From the NCBI GenBank assembly GCA_002401055.1, contig NVRZ01000037.1, positions 1 to 18,641 on the forward strand: a stretch of DNA of 18,641 bases, read 5' to 3'. This document shows, piece after piece, positions 14,490-18,641 of the stretch (positions are counted from its first letter, which is position 1; each line of letters begins with the position of its first letter). This DNA comes from Bacteroidota bacterium (lineage in GTDB: Bacteria > Bacteroidota > Bacteroidia > NORP154). Below the pieces are notes generated by a model, which saw nothing but the letters and a program-made list of their open reading frames with translations, was not told where the DNA came from and ran no database searches. Made by a program: the position numbers and the translations under genes.

Positions 14490-15794
14490 ATGAATAAAAC
14501 AGTTAAAATTCTACTCGTTACAGTAGTAACTCTGCTGATTATTGTGGGAATAGGAAAGAAGCTAGAATGGTTTGGAAAGAAAGACCGGTTAGGTATAGAA
14601 TCCGAATGGGTAGAATTGAGAACCATTGTTGAAACAGTGTCTGCAAACGGTAAAATCCAACCAGAAGTTGAAGTAAAAATAAGCCCTGACGTATCAGGAG
14701 AGATAATCGAATTGGCCGTAAAAGAGGGAGATGAAGTAAAGGTGGGAGACTTGCTACTTAAGATCAATCCAGATATCTATGTGTCATCTGTGGACAGGAT
14801 GGATGCAGCACTGAATACCAGCAAGGCGAATTTGGCTACTACCAGCGCAAGGTTCATTGAGGCAGAGTCAACCTTTAACCGAAACAAGAAGTTGTGGAAG
14901 GAGCAGGTTATATCGGACGCTACTTTTGAAACGATTAAAGCAAATATGGACGTGGCAAAGCAAAACATGATAGCGGCAGAATTCAATATCAAAAGTGCTA
15001 ATGCTTCACTAAAGGAGGCCAGAGATAATCTGGCCAAGACCATGATATTTGCTCCTGTTTCTGGAACGGTGTATATGCTAAGGGTAGAGAAAGGAGAAAG
15101 AGTGGTTGGAACATCTCAGATGGCGGGTACTGAATTGATGCGCTTGGCCAATCTCAATGAGATGGAAGTTTCGGTTGAGGTAAATGAAAATGATATTGTA
15201 AGCGTTTCCGTTGGTGATATTACTGACATTGAAGTTGATGCCTATTTGGACCGAAAGTTTATGGGAAAAGTAACGGAGGTGGCGAATTCTGCGAATACTG
15301 ATGGCGTGGGAGCCGACCAGGTAACGAACTTTACAGTTAAGATTCGCATACTTCAAAGCTCTTATGAAGATTTACTGGGGGATGAAGAATCGTCAGTTTC
15401 TCCATTTAGACCAGGGATGTCGGCAACGGTTGAAATACAAACCGAAACACAGGAGGGGATTATCGCGATCCCCATTCAAGCCGTAACCATTAGGGCCGAC
15501 AGCTCAGATGTAAAGACAGATGGGGATAGTGGCGAAACGAAGAAGAAAGATGACGCTTCGGCAGACTCAGACTCAAGAAATGATGATGAGGAGAGCTATG
15601 AATGTGTTTTTGTTTTTGATGACGGGAAAGCCGTTATGTACAAAGTTGAAACTGGAATTCAAGACAACGATTACATAGAAGTTAGGTCGGGTGTTGAAGT
15701 GGGAATGCGTGTGATCATTGGGCCATATACCGCTATTTCCAAGAAATTAAAGGATGGAAAAGAGATCGAAGAGAAAGAGGACGACGATGATTAG
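14490..15794 (+). CDS. HlyD/MacA-type periplasmic adaptor (membrane fusion protein)
   Basis: This 434-residue protein has one N-terminal membrane helix (about 6-22), a split biotinyl-lipoyl domain (SPDVSGEIIELAVKEGDEVKVGDLLLKI at about 65-92 and FAPVSGTVYMLRVEKGERV at about 187-206), and a helical hairpin between them (about 100-185). Adaptor barrel domains follow (about 220-330). It bridges an inner-membrane ABC or RND pump and the TolC channel encoded just upstream. An unusual feature is a charged, low-complexity stretch at about 337-369, rich in Asp, Ser and Lys, that interrupts the C-terminal domain. A second acidic run (EEKEDDDD) ends the protein. The pump itself is not encoded here; the next gene is tsaB. 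The ATG follows AAAGAGTAATAA, a weak ribosome binding site. Confidence 0.9.
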   Translation: MNKTVKILLVTVVTLLIIVGIGKKLEWFGKKDRLGIESEWVELRTIVETVSANGKIQPEVEVKISPDVSGEIIELAVKEGDEVKVGDLLLKINPDIYVSSVDRMDAALNTSKANLATTSARFIEAESTFNRNKKLWKEQVISDATFETIKANMDVAKQNMIAAEFNIKSANASLKEARDNLAKTMIFAPVSGTVYMLRVEKGERVVGTSQMAGTELMRLANLNEMEVSVEVNENDIVSVSVGDITDIEVDAYLDRKFMGKVTEVANSANTDGVGADQVTNFTVKIRILQSSYEDLLGDEESSVSPFRPGMSATVEIQTETQEGIIAIPIQAVTIRADSSDVKTDGDSGETKKKDDASADSDSRNDDEESYECVFVFDDGKAVMYKVETGIQDNDYIEVRSGVEVGMRVIIGPYTAISKKLKDGKEIEEKEDDDD

Positions 15795-15848
15795 TCTTGA
15801 TGCCTCGAATTCACCAACTTAAGAAATGGCACTGTTGATTAGTCTTGA
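15787..15848 (+). repeat. 13-bp direct repeat around the hlyD stop and tsaB start
   Basis: TGATTAGTCTTGA occurs at 15788-15800 and again at 15836-15848, 48 bases apart. The second copy encodes ISLE at the start of TsaB. The first overlaps the hlyD stop codon and contains an ATG (15787) opening an 11-codon reading frame that ends at 15822 and begins MISLDAS, echoing the TsaB start. It may be a small local duplication. Confidence 0.45.
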
Positions 15849-16521
15849 AACGGCCACTCGGGTCTGCTCTGTTGCGCTGGCAAGGGACGGGAAGGTAATC
15901 GCCGTGAGAGAATCTTCTGAAGATCAATCACATTCATCTCAAATTACTGTCTTTATTGAGGAGGTACTTGCAAAAGCGGGTGTAGGAATGCATGAATTGG
16001 AGGGCATTGCTGTAAGTGAGGGCCCTGGCTCTTACACCGGATTGAGGATCGGGGTTTCCACAGCAAAAGGGCTATGTTATGCACTGAATATTCCTCTCAT
16101 TGCGATTAGTACGCTGCGCGCAATGGCGCTTGGGGCTTCTACAGAGCATGATAAAAGTGAAAACACGCTCTTTTGCCCAGTTATTGATGCGAGGCGTATG
16201 GAGGTCTACTATGGCCTCTACAATGGAAATAACGATGAGGTAGGTGAAGTTAAGGCAGAGGTTGTGGAAGAGGCCTTTCTCAAGAATCATTTTCAAGAGA
16301 ATCGCATCGTATTTTTCGGAGACGCAATTGAAAAGTGTCAGGAAATCTTGAAGGACAATCCCAAAGCCCAGTTTTTACAAAACCACCTGCCTACGGCTTC
16401 AAACATGGCTATTCTTGCCGAAAGAAAGTTCAATGCAAAGCAATTTGAGGATATGGCGTATTTTGAGCCATTCTATCTAAAAGATTTTGTGGCTGTAAAA
16501 TCGAAAAAGTTTCAGCTTTAA
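15826..16521 (+). CDS. tsaB: tRNA threonylcarbamoyladenosine biosynthesis protein TsaB
   Basis: This 231-residue protein has an ASKHA/actin-like fold of the TsaB family. The N-terminus (LLISLETATRVCSVALARDGKV) and the block EGPGSYTGLRIGVSTAKGLCYALNIPLIAISTL are diagnostic. TsaB is the regulatory partner of TsaD (with TsaE) in the complex that puts threonylcarbamoyl on adenosine 37 of ANN-decoding tRNAs; TsaB has no catalytic metal site of its own. Length is normal for the family. The gene starts 31 bases after the adaptor gene and 19 bases before the next gene, all rightward. Adjacency to export genes looks like shared transcription and not shared function. The first codon is ATG after AACTTAAGAA. 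Confidence 0.95.
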   Translation: MALLISLETATRVCSVALARDGKVIAVRESSEDQSHSSQITVFIEEVLAKAGVGMHELEGIAVSEGPGSYTGLRIGVSTAKGLCYALNIPLIAISTLRAMALGASTEHDKSENTLFCPVIDARRMEVYYGLYNGNNDEVGEVKAEVVEEAFLKNHFQENRIVFFGDAIEKCQEILKDNPKAQFLQNHLPTASNMAILAERKFNAKQFEDMAYFEPFYLKDFVAVKSKKFQL

Positions 16522-16540
16522 GAAACAACTTCACTAGGAA

Positions 16541-18349
16541 ATGGATCATTATGATGTAGCCGTATGCGGTGGAGGGTTAGCAGGGTTGACCTTAGCTTAT
16601 CAACTCAGCAGAGAATTGCCCAATCTATCTGTTGTAGTTATTGAGAAAGCAATGCGGCCATTGCCTGATGCAGCGCATAAAGTAGGTGAATCAACAGTTG
16701 AGATTGGAGCACATTACTTGAGTGAGGTTTTAGGATTGAGAGAGTACTTGAACGAAAATCAGTACCCCAAGCTTGGATTGCGTTATTTCTATGGAGATGG
16801 CACTGGCGCCTTCGAGGATAGGCCAGAATTGGGAGCAAGTACGTTTTCACCAGTTCCTACCTATCAACTCGATCGTGGATCGTTGGAGAATGATCTTAGA
16901 AAGTTTGTTGTGGATGCAGGAGTAAAATTGGAAGAAGGGGCGTCAATTGCTGAAATTTCTATATCTGAATCCGAGAATCCTCATACAATTCAATTTGCAA
17001 AAGGAGATGAAACGAATACTATCACGGCTCAATGGGTGGTAGATGCCATGGGGCGGAGGCGTTTTTTGCAAAGAAAATTCAATCTCCAAAGGGATAATGG
17101 ACATGCTGCCAGCTCAGCTTGGTTTCGCTTGGAGGGTAAGATCAGCGTGAATGACCTCGTTCCAAAATCTAATAAGGCTTGGCACAAGCGCAATCTGGAA
17201 GACAGATATTATTCTACCAATCATTTGATGGGACAAGGCTACTGGGTTTGGCTGATTCCTCTATCTTCTGGAAACACCAGCATAGGTATTGTTGTTGACG
17301 AGAATATTCACCCATTTGAAAGTTATGCTACGTCGCACGAGAAGGCGCTGGAATGGCTAATGAAACACGAAACTGTATTGGCAAAGCACATTGAAAACAA
17401 GCCGCCTTTGGATTTCAGGAAAATCAAGAAATACAGCTACAGCTCTGCACAAGTGTTTTCCAAAAACCGCTGGACATGCGTGGGTGAGGCAGGTGTTTTT
17501 TCGGATCCGTTTTACAGTCCTGGTTCAGATTTGATCGCGATCACCAATACGTTCACTTTAAACCTAATAAAGGCTGATTTTGATGGCAATTTGAAAGAGG
17601 AAAATGTTGATCTGCTCAACGATACCCTATTGAAAGTTCTGTATCAGGATCAGATATCATACTTCAGGGAGAGCTATGCAATTTTTGGAAATACCCATGT
17701 GAGCTCGGCCAAATTCTTGTGGGATACAACATACTACTGGAGCTTGTATGCGCATACCTTTAAGAACGGGCTCTTTAAAGATTTTGAGTTCATAAAAGAG
17801 TATGCAGAAATACTCAAGAAATTTTCAAAGTTGAACAGGAGTGTTCAGCAATTGTTCAGGGTTTGGGCAAGAGAGGTAAAGAGCAATAATCAATACACAT
17901 TTTGTGATCTTTCCAGAAAGCACTTCTTTATAAAAAGTGCAATTGGCCTTCTAACTTGCCAGGATCAAAAGAGATTCAGCGCAAACCTACTTGTGAAATA
18001 TGACGAATTTGAGAAAATGGCCAATGCATTGTTTGTATATGCTCAAAATCAAACTGATCTGAATGGGATTGAGGAATATTCGGAATATGATCAAGATTTA
18101 ATCGCTTCGGAGAGTTTATTAAAAAAATATCATAAAGATAAATTGCAGAAGGAGATGAGTTTTTTTAAGGAATTTTTTGAGCCTTTGACTTCAACCGAAA
18201 GGTTCAAAATCGTATTCATCAATTATGTTTCAACAATCTGGAAGGGCTCCTATCTGTACTTCGTTCGAGGTACATTTATCAAGTTCTTTGTGAACAAAAA
18301 ACAGAAGGTGGGACTTTCGGGAGTTTTGCGGTTTATTTATGCGGATTAG
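16541..18349 (+). CDS. FAD-dependent oxidoreductase resembling flavin-dependent halogenases
   Basis: This 602-residue protein opens with an FAD-binding Rossmann motif (DVAVCGGGLAGLTLAYQL) followed by KVGEST, as in the tryptophan-halogenase/geranylgeranyl-reductase superfamily. Second and third FAD segments are AQWVVDAMGRRRF (about 164-174) and WTCVGEAGVFSDPFYSPGSDL (about 311-330). GQGYWVWLIPL (231-241) carries the WxWxIP signature of flavin-dependent halogenases that keeps out monooxygenase chemistry. Lys77 in QYPKLGLRYFYGDG lies where the catalytic lysine of halogenases is expected (inferred by position only). The C-terminal ~250 residues are helical and aromatic with no recognisable motif; the total is longer than typical halogenases (about 500-550). 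Substrate and chemistry are unknown; no biosynthetic cluster surrounds it. The start follows ACTAGGAA, an adequate ribosome binding site. Confidence 0.78.
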   Translation: MDHYDVAVCGGGLAGLTLAYQLSRELPNLSVVVIEKAMRPLPDAAHKVGESTVEIGAHYLSEVLGLREYLNENQYPKLGLRYFYGDGTGAFEDRPELGASTFSPVPTYQLDRGSLENDLRKFVVDAGVKLEEGASIAEISISESENPHTIQFAKGDETNTITAQWVVDAMGRRRFLQRKFNLQRDNGHAASSAWFRLEGKISVNDLVPKSNKAWHKRNLEDRYYSTNHLMGQGYWVWLIPLSSGNTSIGIVVDENIHPFESYATSHEKALEWLMKHETVLAKHIENKPPLDFRKIKKYSYSSAQVFSKNRWTCVGEAGVFSDPFYSPGSDLIAITNTFTLNLIKADFDGNLKEENVDLLNDTLLKVLYQDQISYFRESYAIFGNTHVSSAKFLWDTTYYWSLYAHTFKNGLFKDFEFIKEYAEILKKFSKLNRSVQQLFRVWAREVKSNNQYTFCDLSRKHFFIKSAIGLLTCQDQKRFSANLLVKYDEFEKMANALFVYAQNQTDLNGIEEYSEYDQDLIASESLLKKYHKDKLQKEMSFFKEFFEPLTSTERFKIVFINYVSTIWKGSYLYFVRGTFIKFFVNKKQKVGLSGVLRFIYAD

Positions 18350-18388
18350 ATTCTTGGGTGATAGCTCCAGATTCTGTAATGCCAACTC

Positions 18389-18404
18389 TGATATTCCAAT
18401 ATCA
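18389..18404. repeat. Short perfect palindrome at the convergent gene ends
   Basis: TGATATT-CC-AATATCA is a perfect 7-bp inverted repeat with a 2-base centre. It lies 39 bases after the flavoprotein stop and overlaps the stop codon of the leftward gene. It could help end transcription from either side, but there is no T-run, and a match this short in AT-rich DNA may be chance. Confidence 0.3.
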
Positions 18405-18641
18405 ATTGAGACTGTACTTAATTAATCTCCACTCGATGGTATTAGGGGAGCCAGTGAAAAAGAATGTTCCCTTCACGACGCCTATTCCTTCAGCGAAATA
18501 TTTGTTAGTATACCTAGGTGTCCCCCACGTGTCAAAATTAGGCTCCAAGTGAACCGTCCCCTGATAATTATATGTTGAATAAATGCCAGATGGGGTATTA
18601 ATATTTAATCCTTGATCTGTCATTTTATAATTGATCGTATA
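18402..18641 (-). CDS. C-terminal end of an unidentified, probably envelope or secreted protein (5' end outside window)
   Basis: A leftward frame is open from the right edge to a TGA at 18402-18404 and encodes 79 residues. An internal ATG at 18623 is unlikely to be the true start because the frame continues through it. The sequence is polar and rich in Tyr, Thr, Gly and Asn (for example TPSGIYSTYNYQGTVHLEP and FAEGIGVVKGTFFF), looks beta-stranded, and ends IEWRLIKYSLN. This resembles the C-terminal part of Bacteroidota lipoproteins in which YFAEGIGVVK-like and WxLxxY strands close a beta domain. No family can be named with confidence. It converges on the flavoprotein gene with a 52-base gap. 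A rightward frame over the same bases is judged a shadow. Confidence 0.6.
   Translation of the reverse strand, partial: YTINYKMTDQGLNINTPSGIYSTYNYQGTVHLEPNFDTWGTPRYTNKYFAEGIGVVKGTFFFTGSPNTIEWRLIKYSLN

Noticed and set aside
18358..18552. Rightward 64-residue ORF after the flavoprotein
   Set aside because: It lies opposite the leftward frame that is open to the window edge and looks more protein-like; composition is that of a shadow.
1..18641. tRNA or rRNA genes, CRISPR arrays, insertion sequences, prophage or toxin-antitoxin/defence genes
   Set aside because: No cloverleaf, spaced repeats, transposase or integrase motifs, or defence-type domains were seen on either strand; long genes cover nearly all of the window.

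Overview
The window looks like a chromosomal segment from a Bacteroidota bacterium, probably of the Cytophagales/Flammeovirgaceae type. Several independent signs support this: promoter-like sites of the form TTTG-N19-TAnnTTTG, weak Shine-Dalgarno sites, two adjacent cytochrome oxidase subunit III genes, a methionine synthase split into two genes, a RemB/Wzi-like outer-membrane protein, and an OmpA-family protein with a Bacteroidota-style N-terminal domain. The species cannot be named from the sequence.

Layout. (1) 1-1895: the 3' end of a probable MraY/WecA-family sugar-phosphate transferase, then an outer-membrane beta-barrel protein of the RemB/Wzi type; both point to cell-surface polysaccharide or gliding functions. 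(2) 2000-6292: a compact rightward cluster for cytochrome c oxidase assembly: heme O synthase, two different subunit III paralogues, subunit IV, an Sco copper chaperone, a DUF420/CtaM-like protein and a small secreted or membrane CxxC protein of unknown function. Catalytic subunits I and II are not in the window. (3) 6301-7455: a leftward lipoprotein metallophosphoesterase, converging on the oxidase cluster. (4) 7456-7923: a 468-base divergent intergenic region with a ~97-bp imperfect palindrome, a near-consensus promoter, a SAM-I (S-box) riboswitch and an intrinsic terminator placed just before the next start codon. (5) 7924-11692: cobalamin-dependent methionine synthase as two genes, the homocysteine/zinc half and the folate/B12/reactivation half. 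(6) 11822-15794: an OmpA-family protein, a TolC-like outer-membrane channel and an HlyD-like periplasmic adaptor, very probably co-transcribed; no inner-membrane pump is present. (7) 15826-16521: TsaB of the tRNA t6A pathway. (8) 16541-18349: a large flavin-dependent halogenase-like oxidoreductase. (9) 18402-18641: the C-terminal end of a leftward gene, probably an envelope protein, cut by the window edge.

How it works together. The oxidase cluster supplies heme O, copper delivery and the small subunits of an aa3/caa3-type terminal oxidase. The methionine block appears to be a SAM-sensing transcription attenuator controlling MetH synthesis: low SAM would favour an antiterminator and readthrough, high SAM the terminator. 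The remainder is envelope biogenesis/export plus tRNA modification.

Novelty. Most of the window is ordinary core genome. I see no phage, CRISPR, transposon or defence system. The items I would look at first are the small CxxC protein at the end of the oxidase cluster, the palindromic element upstream of the riboswitch, the missing Glu in one of the two subunit III paralogues, and the halogenase-like flavoprotein.
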